From: Daphnia pulex
Taxonomy: Eukaryota > Arthropoda > Branchiopoda > Diplostraca > Daphniidae
Direction: 5' to 3'
NCBI RefSeq assembly: GCF_021134715.1
Contig: NC_060019.1
Location: 10,306,001-10,370,000 of the forward strand
DNA: 64,000 nucleotides
The position numbers and the translations under genes are program-made. Below the pieces are notes generated by a model. The model ran no database searches and was not told where the DNA came from. It saw only the letters and a list, made by a program, of their open reading frames with translations. Of this stretch, positions 48,197 through 60,561 are shown piece by piece (positions within the stretch are counted from its first letter, which is position 1; the number at the start of each line of letters is the position of its first letter).

Positions 48197-51100
48197 CTGT
48201 TTTTTGTTCAAAAAAAAAATATAAAGGAAAATAAAAAAGGGAAATGAGAAATAAGAAAAGAAACACATCTAAATCAAAACGAAAAGAAAATGAGCTGAGA
48301 GATGAAAACAAAAAACCCCAAAAAATTAATATAAATATGTATAGATCAGAAATAAATCTCAATATCTGAAAAATTCTTCATTAGAAATGCACTAGTTTGC
48401 ATATAGAGTGGTGCTATGGTATTGGTCATCGGGATTTATCAAAAAAAAAAGGGGGGGGGGGCGTACACACGACGGGCCAAGGCGGTATACAACAACAAGA
48501 AAAAAATCCAAAGCCGGGCAAGGTGATTAAGCAAAAGGTCAGCACATACCGCACGAGTCCCAATTGGGCTGGTGGTGGTGGTGGTGGAGGAACAACAACA
48601 ACACCACACCACCACCACCAATAACTTGACGGAAGACAAAACAAAACAAAAAAAAAAACCTCCGAAATATTTAAATAAGCCGGAAAATGAGGAACGCTCG
48701 CGAGCTCTTTGCACGAAATTCAAATTCGACAACTTTGGGATGTTTTTTTTTTTTTTTGTCTTTCGTTCGTTCGTTCGGAGGCGCGGGCGAGAGTAAAGGA
48801 AGAAGAAGAAGAAGAAGAAAAAAAAAACGAGAGGCCATTATCAAATGCAAATGAGCCGTGTGTGTGTTGTGTTGTGTGGTGTGTGCCTTCCCAAAGCGGA
48901 GAGAATTCGAGGGTGGTGGTAGGTGGGAGTTGGGCGCTTTGCGTCGGAGCGGCCACGAATGAACGATGATGATGATGATGATGAACAATCAGGCCATTAA
49001 AATATATCAGTACGTAAGAAATATATATTTAAATGAGAGAGAAAAAAAAACAAGAAGAAGAAGAAGAAGAAAGATTCACCGATGGAAGGAAGGAGGAGGG
49101 AATGAGCGCCACACGGACACCGCACCATCGAAGAAAAACCAAAATACACTGAAGACCAAAAAAGGGTCCGGAATCAATCAATTGGAATAACATTAAAGGG
49201 GGTCTCTCTCTCTCTCTCTCTCCGATGTTGTTGCCTATGTTGTTGCCTATGTTGTTGTGTGTATTTGCATTTCAAAATGGACGGGACACAACGGCAGGAG
49301 CAAAAAAATCGAAGAAAAATTCAAAAAGATGAAGAAGAAGAAGAAGACGAAGACTTGGCCGCATTTCACATCCTCTCTACACAGGCGCGTTCATTTGCAT
49401 AATGTTTTCAACCTTTTTGTGTGTGTGTGTCAGTTGATTAAAGCGGGTGGAGGAGAAAAGAAAAGAGAATTCATCCATAAATCAGTTGCCGAACGAGGAG
49501 GCATCGAACGCCATGAGGCACAACAGCACACACACACAAAAAGAAGCGATACACTCCAATCAAATTGTTCGCCGTTGTCTTCTTCTTCTACATCCTCGTC
49601 CGAAACAACAACAACAACGTAACACAAGAATGAAATCAGAAATTTCCCCCTTTTTTTCTTTTTTGTTTCAAAACAAAAAAATGTTGAAATAGTTTCAGTC
49701 ATCAAAAGCCATCCATCAAACCATTTTTCCTTTTTTTTCTCCCTTTGGGCAAACATTTGGATCTGATCTTTTTTCTTTTAACTATTTTTCTTTTTTCGTT
49801 TTTCTTTTATTCCGAGCGGTAAAAAAAAAGTTTTTTTGAACTGATTGATTCTACCGAAAGATACTGGGGGGTATTTAACTGTAATACATTTTTTTTTTGT
49901 TGGTAGGAGCTCGTTTGATTTCAATGAATCGAAATTGATTTTTATTTTTTTTTTTGTTTCTTTAAAGAGAAGAAAAGGGATATGAGATAGATATAATATC
50001 CCATAGTGTACAAGTAAACTCGTTTCCATCGGCCGGTGTGGAATTTGCATTTTCGGGTCTTTGTTTCGGGACAAGACAACAAGAACTCAACAGCGCATTT
50101 ACGTGGCATCGAGAGGAGCCCCTGCGGCCAGCACCTTTTTCTCATCCATTATTCAAAACTGCACATCATCATCATCATCGATGGCTTTTCAATCATTATT
50201 TTTTTTCTTCTTCTTTTCTTATCATATTCCAAAACATTTTCGTATTTGTTTTTGCGTTTTCGTGTTTTAGAGAAGAAAAAACTCTTTGCAGACATTTTTT
50301 TCCCCTCGACATTCATAATCTTATACATTATGCAACGAGAAAGGAAACAAATGAACAACACAGAGGTGGACACACAACAACAACAACAGCCGAAGGTTTT
50401 AAGGGCGCTGTCGATGACTGGTTGAGATTTTCAACTCCATTTTGGAATTTTTTTTTTGAAGGGGGGTCTGGTTGAAACAATAAAAATAAATAACATAAAA
50501 ATAAGAACACCAAGCCAAATAGGACAAGAGAAAGACGGACGGACATGGAATTATTAAAGGGTCCCCGAAAAAAATAAAATAAACAATTTTTTTGGTTTTA
50601 TTTTATTTTTTTTTTAAACTAAATAAATAAATAAAAATTCCCGAGAAAGAAAAGAAGAAATTCAATGATATAATAAAAACAAATAACCGGGATGTTACTA
50701 TAGTACTCTTATCGGTTATACTCACACACCCGAAACGTTTCCCCTTGTGATTTTCGTCGATTTTTTTATTTTTTATTTTTTTATTCCCATCCCATTTGAC
50801 TATCAAATGATTTGAATCGCATTTCTACTCTCGTCTAGCAACTGAATCCGGTTGACCAAATAAAAGCGCGCGGCACGGCGCGGATGAAACGGAATTCTGT
50901 CCTCGGTCCACCCGTCAGCGTCTACCAACGGAATGTCGAAAAACTTTCAAATGTGTACCAACACATTCATTATTCATCTATCATTACGTGAACATTGTAT
51001 AGACAAGAAAGCTTCTTCTTGTCTATCAATTCCTATTCAGATTTCGTTCCACCTTTTCTCAACATTTTTCCTTTTAATTTAAATTTCCCATTCAATTGTT

Positions 51101-54100
51101 TTCTTTTTTAATTTTTCGTAATTTTTGCTTTAGAAATAGAATCCCGGATTTTCGGTTATCATTTTTATCATGTGAAAAGGAAAAAAAAATCGGAAATAAA
51201 ATTATATATTGATAAGCCATATTTATAGAATCTCCTGGCCTTTCACAATTTTATATTTCCCATTTTTTTTTTCAGGAATATCAATAATCATTTCAGGATG
51301 TGAACGGAACGGCGTCGGTAAGGGAATAATAAAAAAGGAAAAAAAAAAAGTCGAATGAAATAAAATCGAAAGAAAGAAAAAATTGGGGGGAGGAAAAAAA
51401 TCTGCTTTTTATGGGCCCGAAAAAGCGGATTTTTCGACTCAAAATTTCGACACAATCATCATCATCGTAATAATAAAAAAAGAAAAGAAATAAAGAAATA
51501 AAGAAAAAAAAAGAGGGGGAACAGAAAAAAAGATGGGGCGTCGGCGTCGTCGTCGGACATGCACCTGGCAATTCTCTCTCTTATTCCGTCATCCACAACT
51601 TTTTTTTTTACTATAATATTGGGAGCGCTCGCTTACTATGCACAAGCGCCGTTGTTGCCGTGTGTGTGTGTGTACACGGGCCGGCCGAGGGGCGAGCAGA
51701 TGGCCGCGTCTAAAAACCCGAGCAAACACTCGACAGACCCACAGAGTTGCCCCCCCTCTTCTTTTCATTTTGATTGAAAAACGGCAACTTTTTACCCCAA
51801 AAAAAATCAATTCAAAAAAAGTTTTTCCCTCCCTTTTATAACATTTTCCTTCCAAAAATTTCCTCTTTTTTTTTCCTTCGCCCCGTGTTATTTACCACCG
51901 ACCCCTCCCCTCCCTTTTTTTTGATAGCTGCGGCTATCAAAATAAGAGAGTGAACAGCTGATAAGAAGAAGAGGAGAAACGGGGATGATGCTCTTGAGGG
52001 GGAGGTCGGATGATTCAATAGGCTTTAGACAAGGTGGAGGGTGGTGTAGGGCTTCTGTTATTCATAATTTTTCCCTAAATTTGGAAATACCCCCTCGATT
52101 CTTTTTATTCTTCCTTCCTTCCTTCCTTTTTTTTACATACATGTCTACACATTATAGTCGTGACCCCCCTCCTCTCACCAGATTATTTCATTCAACCCCC
52201 CACCCTCAACCTCTGAATCATTTTCTATTCAATTGGAGCGACAGCCGCACGCTTTTCCTATCGAAAAATCGAATTTTTTTTATTATTTTCTTTTCTCTTT
52301 TTTTCCTGGAAACAGGAAAAACCAATTTTCGATGGGAATAAAAAAAAATTATAATAATAAAAAATAAATAAAAAAAAATTGTAGTAGCTATTGGCGGATT
52401 GACGTCGCCAGGCGCCGCCGATGCAGATGTTTTAATTCCAGTGGATTTTTTTTTTCTTTTTACTCCCCAATCATTTTCTCTCTTCAAAATGTAAATTGAT
52501 ACGCATCCTGTCTCTCTCTCTCTATCCGGTAACAACCCCTCAACAACCAAAAAAATAAAGTAGTAAATAGCTTCCCGTTTCCCAGACGCATCTTTTCTTC
52601 TCTTTTTTAACCCAAAAAACCGAACCCAAGGTAACACACAAAGTCTGTCACACACTTAGGCCTGCACCAGCAGTTGGTGTAGTAGCGGAAAACAACAACA
52701 ACTACTACTGTACTACTACCCCACCGGTTCTTTTTTTCTAAAACCCCCCGACAAAAAAATCAAAGTAAAAAGGCACAAAAGAATGGGTTGTTGTTGTGAC
52801 GATCGTTACGACAGAGCACGTGCCGGGTTCACTCTAAAAGGTGTTGTAACATGCGACAACAACATGGGAAGCTGCTGCTGTTTTTTTGTTCCCCTCGATT
52901 CCTCAAAAATAGATCGCATCGGGGTGAGCGCAGAAAATGAATAGGAAAAACGTCGAAATTACATTTGGCGAATGATAATCGCAACAAACAGCTGTGCGGC
53001 GAATAACATCCATTTTTCAGACTGTTTTTTTTCTCTCCCCCCTTTCACCCATTTACAACGAATTTACATCCCACCCACCAGTTCAATACCCCAGCGTCGA
53101 TAACGCGAATTACCAACAATGGTGGAAGGTCATTACGTTTGAAAAACATTGAGTGACCTAAATAAAAGTTAATAATAAAATTAATGCGCGAATCAAGGAC
53201 GCACTCGGATCTTCTTTTCTATCTAGCGCCAATTATGAAAACCCAACTTTTTCCTTCTATACTTAGTGCGTGTGTGTGTGTGTGTGCCGGGCTTTTGTAC
53301 ACACCACCACCAACGTTTAGCCGTTGGGTTTCTTTCTGTTGACACAGCAGGGCACCTCGACGCCGGATCGATCCTGATGGAAAAGAAATTGCCCTTCCAC
53401 ACACACTTATTTCTGCGCTGGACAAAAGTCAACTTTACACCACGGCCGTTCGATTTTTCAGCGATTTTTCTTTCCTTTTCCAAATCATCAGAGGGGCCTA
53501 CACATCAACCGATCGCAGATGTTGTAATGAACGTTCCTCCCCATTTTCTCTCTCTCTTTCTCTGCATTATTTAAATTGAATTATTCATGATGAAATGCAG
53601 TGGAGCCCTTTGCAAAAGTTGGGTACAATCTACATAAAAGCGGAATTCATTGACCCCAAGATTTTTGTTGTTGAACCAAACCAGAAGGGAAAAAAGGGGG
53701 GGGGGACCGTCTGTGTACGTGTGTGCACACAATTTTCTTTTTTCGTAGTCACTAGTTCCGGCTTTACGGAGAAAGAAGAACGGCAAATGGCCTGGGATGG
53801 GATATCGGAGGGGACACACAAAAGAGAGAGAAAAATAAATGTTGTGCAGAAAAACCTGAAAAAGGAAAAAAAAAAATCAACAACTCCCCCCGGTAAATAT
53901 GCCGAGGCCTGCTGGGTAGTCATGGCAACGTTTTAAAAATGTGTAAAACACACACACAACGAGTGAAATAGAAAAATATATATCATAAAAAGGGTTCTTG
54001 TTTTTGTACTTATAACACACAACCGCTCGATAGAGTCATTACAACTGGCCCCTCCGCCCCCTTTGGCTTCCTCCTAACATGGGAAGGAACAACCCTGGAC

Positions 54101-54456
54101 GACACCCTCGACTCTTTTTCTCTCTGTTTCCCCCCGTTCCCTACAGCAGCATTTTACACTGGGTACCCCCCTTTTTGGCACCCACAAGTTCCTCTTATTC
54201 CTTGGCGACCGACGGCTAACGTTCACCGGTATCCATTCCCGAGATTTCCGTCCCATTTCACTAACTCCAAAACCACTAGAGCACCTTTGTTACACATTTG
54301 AAATGTTGCACAACTCCCCCGGACCGCTATAATAGCGAATAATATGGGGAAAAAAAAGAAAAAAACATACGGCAGTCGTCGTGACGTCATCTTCGAAGCG
54401 GATCTAATACAGTCGTCATCGCAATGAAAATTAAAAAAACAAGATAAAGCGCTCAC
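48197..54456 (-). other. Non-coding region, probable 5' UTR intron of CAAP1
   Basis: Bounded by an acceptor on the minus strand (AACAG at 48198-48197) and a canonical donor (CAG/GTGAGC at 54457/54456). The join is inference. No supported ORF. Simple repeats include GAT near 48965, CT at 49203-49222 and a repeated TGTTGTTGCCTA at 49226-49257. Long open frames here are low complexity. Confidence 0.35.
50994..51030. repeat. Inverted repeat forming a 15-bp hairpin
   Basis: ATAGACAAGAA (50999-51009) and its reverse complement (51016-51026) enclose a 6-nt loop. ATTG and CAAT extend the stem by four pairs past a single bulged T. It is too short for a typical pre-miRNA. Function unknown. Confidence 0.7.
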
Positions 54457-55377
54457 CTGTGAGAGAAAAAAGGGGGTCACAACCTTTTAGACAACGATCA
54501 AAAACAACTGCAGCACCACACACTGCAACGTGCTACTATTTCCTTTTTTGTTTTTCTCAAAAAATGTTGCGCTTTGCGGAATTAATGTGAGTAAAAAAAA
54601 AAGGGCGGAGTGTGTGGAGGGTTGAGAGCGGCTATTCGCCCCGAGGTGGTTATAGATGGATATTTTGTTTCGTGGGGTCTGTGGATAATATACGCTACTA
54701 CACTACTACTACTCCACACACACACTCTCTCATACATATATATCTATACCTTTCCCTTCAAAATGAAGCCCTGCCCCAGCCCTCGGACGCAAACAACAAT
54801 CGGGAACGGAGGTACGTAGCGGCACAGTCATTGGCCGTCATCCACGTCGATCGGACCCCCACGACCACTTGTCTCTCTTTCTCGCCTTTGCCTCACCCAC
54901 ACACACTACCGACTGTTATTTACTACACCGCTGAGCTGTTGGTTCGTGTCAGTGTTATTTTCCCATCCAAGAGGCGTCGTCGTCGTCATAGTCGCAATGT
55001 TTCGCGTGTTTCTCGCCTCGTTTCAATCATCATTCGAATGAAGAAGAAACGAAACAAAACAAAAAACAAACGACAAGTTAAAAGGATTCACATTGTGTGT
55101 GTGTGTGTCCGTGTGAGTGTGTGTGTGTGTGGTAGACAAGCAACAAAGTGTTTGATAGTTTCCATACCGCGTGCCGGTGGCTCCTCACTGTCTGGATTGA
55201 TTTAAAACGGTGTGCTCTTGCGGGAAAAAATAAAGTGAGCCCAGGCGGCGTCCAGTAGTGTCCAGTGAGCGCGCCTCTGGTGTGATTTTTCAAATCTCTC
55301 CTTGGACCATAATAATCTACAAGTGGGCGAAATAAAAAAAAGACAATTTTAAACATCTTTGATTGAATTTCAAATTG
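54380..55377. promoter_or_regulatory. Candidate shared promoter region of CAAP1 (-) and the zinc-finger gene (+)
   Basis: A minus-strand donor (54456) and a plus-strand donor (TTG/GTAAGTGC at about 55377) face away from each other, so both first exons would start within this kilobase. A perfect CRE (TGACGTCA) is at 54382-54389, just outside the minus exon. CA/GT microsatellites and a TATATATCTATA stretch (about 54738) lie inside. Start sites are not resolved. Confidence 0.35.
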
Positions 55378-58300
55378 GTAAGTGCAAGGATTTCATTTTT
55401 CTTATTTAATATTCCGGCCCGTCATTTCGTTCAATCAAGTCGTCAAAAAAGACTTTTGGGAGAATATTTTTTGTGACTTTTCCACCTTTTTTTGGTTAAC
55501 GACCACATGTGAAAGGATAGATCCATGCGTATTAGCATGGGGAATCTGAAATTGAGGGAGGGAAGGAAAAATCTTTTTTCTTACCAAGGGTCCACCGAAA
55601 AAATTTGGTTAGGGACCCCGACAGACTTGAAAACTTCTTATGTATTTATTTTTTTCTCTTTTTCGAATATAATACCCACAGAAAATCGAACATGCTAGGA
55701 TAAGAAAAGGAAAAAATTGGAGGGTTGAAAAGAAAAATGCAAATCGACGGCTTGCTCCGCAACCGCCCCCCCCCTTCTCACTGTTAACTCTCTTATCCTC
55801 CCAACGCCGTTCAAGATATTTTTGTTATTCTTTTATTTATTTTTTTGAACAAAAATCGAAAAAATTCCAAAGCCAGGAAAAAGATGATGATGATGATGAA
55901 AGAAGGAAAAAGGGTCTTGAGAGAGGGCGAAATGTTTCAAAAAGGAAAACACGAAAATGAAAAGAAGGAAGGTGTTTGAAAAATGTGGAAAAACAAAATT
56001 GCTCAGGATAAGAGAGAAGGGGGAGCCTTTTTTTGATATTTTCATTTTTTGAAAAAAAGGGAAAAACAGGAAGCAAGCCCTCTGCTTCGAAAATTCTAAT
56101 AGCCCCAAGGGGAAAGGATCAGGCCCTGTTGTTTTTGTTGTCGCCGATCCGCTCACACAATACGACGACGTCCTTTTTCTCTCTCTTTAGTTCAGTTGCA
56201 GTGTGTTGTTGCGGATTAACAATACGGACGACAAATGCTTTAGAGTAACACGAGATCAGTATTATCATTATTCGTCATTAAGTCTTTCTTACTGCCACAC
56301 ACGCATGGCATCAAATTGCAATGCTGTTTAAGAGAATAATAAGAAGCTAGCAGCTGGACCGTGTCTGAATGTGTATGTGTGTTGTGTGTGAAGCATCACA
56401 AGCGCAGGGAGTCTTGCACTCCTGAATTCGACCAGGCAGGCTCAACTCTTGGACTCAGCAGCACGTGGATTGAGTAAGGACAAACTTGAATGATTTTCAT
56501 GTTAGATTGTAGTTAGCGTCAACTTCATGTTATGGGGGGAGAGAAAAACCTGAAGTGGTGGTACTCTTCTGCTCGAGGCTGTGACAAAAGTCAATAAGTA
56601 AATGCTTCTCGTGGTTCTGAAAGTGAAGAGTTCACTTTCTGGGAAACCGGGGCACTGGCAATTATAGCTCTACCCTCTTTTCATAAGCAGAATTCGGTCC
56701 CCAACACTTGTTCCCAGTAAACTTGATTTGATTGTGTTATTTGGTCACCCCACCTCCTTATTTTTCATAATCTTTTTCCGGGAACTGTTAGCAACATCAC
56801 TAGCAGCGAAAATGATTCAATCGACTATTGTTGGCCAAAGTATTTTTTTCATATTGCAAAGACCCCTTCACTTTTAACTAGAAATGTGCCTCACTCTGGG
56901 GAATGAGTTGAATCGAAAAACACATTAAGTCAACATCGAAACAGAAAAAAAGGATTATAACTACCTGAATAATCATTCGAATGGCCTTCTAAATCCCCGG
57001 TCGAAAACGAAAACACTTGCAGACGTTGCACAAGAGAAAAACTTGTCAGCACTTGAGGCGGGCTAGCAGTCGACGCCAACGCAAATGCGGCGTTGCCGCA
57101 GTCAAACGAACATGCAAGTCTTCTCATTTCAATAATTCAATCGTCTGCTGCTGCTACTGCTGTAAATGTCGAAAAGAAAAAAAAAAACACGGGAATAGAT
57201 TGAAATTCAAATTCGGTTTCCGTGCAAAAAGGATAGAATGTAATGACATTGGCCATAAATAATACCAGGAATCCCAAAAGACTCCGTCCTTGACGTCGTT
57301 AGGTGGCGTTGAATGTTGTGAAATTGATGTACACTAGAGCATACATAGACAATGAACAAAATGTTTCAACAGAATGCGTTAAGTAAACAGCGTAGAAGAA
57401 CTCGGGACAACCAACCCAGATTGCCAGATGATGCTCCTGCTGCTGCTGTAAGCGATGAAATTGGTGTGGACTCGTTCGCCCTTTTTTTCTGTTCAACTAT
57501 TTCAGCGTGTCACGCCAGTGTCCGGGTTCTGCGTCACTGTTTCACGTGTAGAGAGATCCGGGAGGACAATAACTAAACAAACGAAGTAAAAAAAAGGGAA
57601 AAAAATTGTTATTTACAGGCTTGTCCCCACTTGAGTAAAGTCTACAATCATCAGATGATTTCTTTTTGATCTAAATTTCTATTTTTCCTTTTTTGTTTTT
57701 TCCCGATACACGAAAAAAAATCGTGATCAAACTAATGTCTCACTTCATGTTCACAAAAACATGGACTCCACCTAGATTGAAAAGTTCAATAAAAAAAAAT
57801 AACAACAAACAAAACAGTTTTGAGATTGAATCGATCGATTAGACCCCGCGGCCTTCTACCTGAGCTCGTTCCCTATTTTTACTTTTTCTAAAATAATATA
57901 CCAATCCTTGTTTTGTTTTTTATTCCCATCTCTCCTATTTTCTTTCCACCGTCCCGCGATGTTTAGCAGTTTTTTAAAACAATTTTACAGTATATATATC
58001 TACGTATTCATATCCAACTGGTCATTTTATCGATCGTTTAGCAGCGGGAGTAGCGGCGCGCGGGCGGGAGCGCACGGGTCGTACCAAAACGAAAGAAAAG
58101 GAGAGAAAAAAAAAAAGGATTTGACCCCTCCCCTACAGTCTACAGAGAGAGAGAGAGAGTAGCACAATAGGCTCGTTCCATATTTTCTATCGTTTTTTTC
58201 TTTCTTTCTTTTCTGTTCGAAAAATAAAAAATGGCCATCGTCGTCACCGTTCGGGGTAGCAACACAAGAGAGTCCATTAATCCGCTTGGCGCAAATCGTC

Positions 58301-60110
58301 AGAATATTATTTCCCGAAGAATATTGGCCTAACACACACAGAGAGAATGAGAGAAAAGGGGCTAAAAAACTTTTACGACTGTTCCGACGATATAGAAGCA
58401 ACAACAACAACAACTTGGACAACTCTTGATTGGTACAGGAGAATTGGCATAAAAATAAGGGAAGAAGGAGAAAGAAATGACCGGCTGTTATTTTTCAACA
58501 GTGAGGAGGAGGTCTCCACCCATCTTAATTAGCTCCCAACCTTTCAAAAATAAAAACTCCCTCCCTTTCTAAATAATCGAAAAACAACATTTCTATAAAT
58601 GACTTCATCCTTCATTTTTATTTTTATTTTTGAATGTTCAAAGTTGAAACAGCTTTCACCAGCGTCAGCCCCTAGAAAAAAAGAAGCGAGACAAGAGTTT
58701 TGTTGGGAGGTGTGGCGACATCCGCAACATTCCGTAGCAAAGTGTTGTAGTTGTTGTCGTCGTGTACCAACGACGACAGGCAAGGTTAAACGACCGCCAC
58801 ACCTTAACCATCACCGCCACTACTACTATAGCTACTACCACCCCCTCACCTATAAGCGGAAGGAGGAGGAAGGGGGGTGGGAGACGGGCAAACGAGAGGG
58901 CTGATGGTGGCGTGACCGTGTCCAACAACCCGGTGATAGCCCCCTAGTTGTATGTCCAGTTTTGTTGTTGTTGTAGTAGTGTGGTACCTCTTTTTCACGT
59001 GACAGGCCGGAGTGGACTGGGGGATGGGGGGCTGATGGCCAAAGATGATCTCTGAACGATTTTCTGGTCGTTCAATTTTCGGGACGAGTTTCACGACGTC
59101 ATTTTGTCGTGAAGATCGACGACGACGCCGGGGCGAAGAGAAGGAAAACCCAAACGAAATATTTCTCTTTTCGTTTAAAATAAAACGAAATAAAATAAAA
59201 AAACACAGTTGAAAGGGAGGAGTCGGGCGGCGTCGTGTGTTCGGCGTCGGGGGGTTCGTACCCCCCACCCCACTACCCTGCCACCCACACCCAACCTTCC
59301 CTTTAAGCCCGCCAGAGTTTTTTTTAGACAGCGCCATCTGCGACCAATCGGCTCGGTCACGAACGAGGGGAGGCAAAGAAGCCAATGGGCGGAGTTTGGG
59401 TTGGAAGAACTTGCAGCAGCGATTCAGCCCCGCCCATCTCCATCTCTTTCGATTCCGGAAACTTTTCTCTTCTTCTTCTTCGTCCCTTTTTGCTCCGCGT
59501 ACACTTTTGAGTTTGTGCGAGTTTCTCTGTACAGCTCCACCGAGTAGAGAGAGGGTGGTGGAGGGGAGGATAGAAAAGAGGAGAGACGAGGGAGAGAGAA
59601 AAGAAAACGGTGGGGCAACATTTTCAGTTTCAGTTGGGCTCCTGACGCGTGATGGCTGCGGAGAGTTCCTTCTCTCACTCCCGTTTCTCCTATTATTTCC
59701 GTTGATTATTTCCTCGGACGAACGAAAAAAAGAAAAAAAAAACGAAAAAAATTTCTTCGCTTCAGTTTTTTAACCGCAATCGGGTTTCCCTCGACGAGAA
59801 TCCTACCAAAATCATCCTCCCCTCCACAGTCCCCACACTTCATTTGCATAGTGATTGGATGGTTTCGTTCGGGAAAAGAGTGATTGGCGTTCGTAAAATA
59901 AAAGTGTGACAAGTGCTCTTTTTTGATGTAAATCAAACGCGAGGAAATTAAGACGACGGAAAAAGCGACGGCGAGAGACGAGAGGAGGTAGAGAGACGCG
60001 TGTCCACCGATTATTTAAAATTAATTCTAGACTATAAAAAAAACGTGAAAATTATTTGCAATTCAAATTTCAAAATCTAATTATTATTTTTTTTTTTACC
60101 TTTTAATTAG
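55378..60110 (+). other. Non-coding region, probable 5' UTR intron of the zinc-finger gene
   Basis: Runs from the donor at about 55377 to a strong acceptor (long T tract, then TTTTAATTAG) ending at 60110. No supported ORF. GA near 58147 is a microsatellite. CTCF-like motifs are at 57299-57310 (partial) and 59329-59344 (full). Confidence 0.35.
59329..59344 (-). promoter_or_regulatory. CTCF-like motif
   Basis: On the minus strand the site reads GTCGCAGATGGCGCTG, containing AGATGGCGC, a full match to the Drosophila CTCF core AGRKGGCGC. It lies 1.2 kb upstream of the zinc-finger start codon. Binding is inference. Confidence 0.4.
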
Positions 60111-60561
60111 GAAGGCAGCGAGTGACGTCATCGATTGGAATCTTCCAGTTTGACATCACACCCTCCTTTTGAAAAATAAAAAATTCAATCAAAATTAAAA
60201 CGAAAAAGGTAGGACAACAAAAAAGAAAAAAGAAGTCGGACAGATTCGTTGGGTCCGGTAGTTGTGTGTGTTTCGGCCCATTTTTTTTTTTGTTTTGCTT
60301 TTGTTTGGTTCATTATTCCGTGTGTGGCGGAAAAGCATCCGCCACCGCCCGTTCCGGATAGATGGAGCATCTGCTAAGGAGTTGTCACCGTCTCAGGCAC
60401 GGACTGTCGGATGATTGAAAGGCAAACACAAAAAAGAAAAAAACAAGAAAAACCCAAGAGACAAATCAAATAATCCCGAAAAATATTAGAATCCCTCCCC
60501 CCTCCTCCCCCGAAAGGAAGAAAAAACCAAACAAGAAAAGAAATTACTCCCGAAAAGAAAG
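60111..60561 (+). promoter_or_regulatory. 5' UTR of the zinc-finger gene
   Basis: Follows the acceptor at 60110 and contains a CRE (TGACGTCA) at 60123-60130. It has no long frame. It ends at the ATG in GAAAGATGGCG. The sequence around the start is A-rich, as is usual for arthropod starts. Confidence 0.4.

Noticed and set aside
56930..57127. 65-codon minus-strand frame ending near a donor-like GTAGTT
   Set aside because: The amino-acid pattern is plausible but there is no homology, acceptor or neighbouring exon to join it to.
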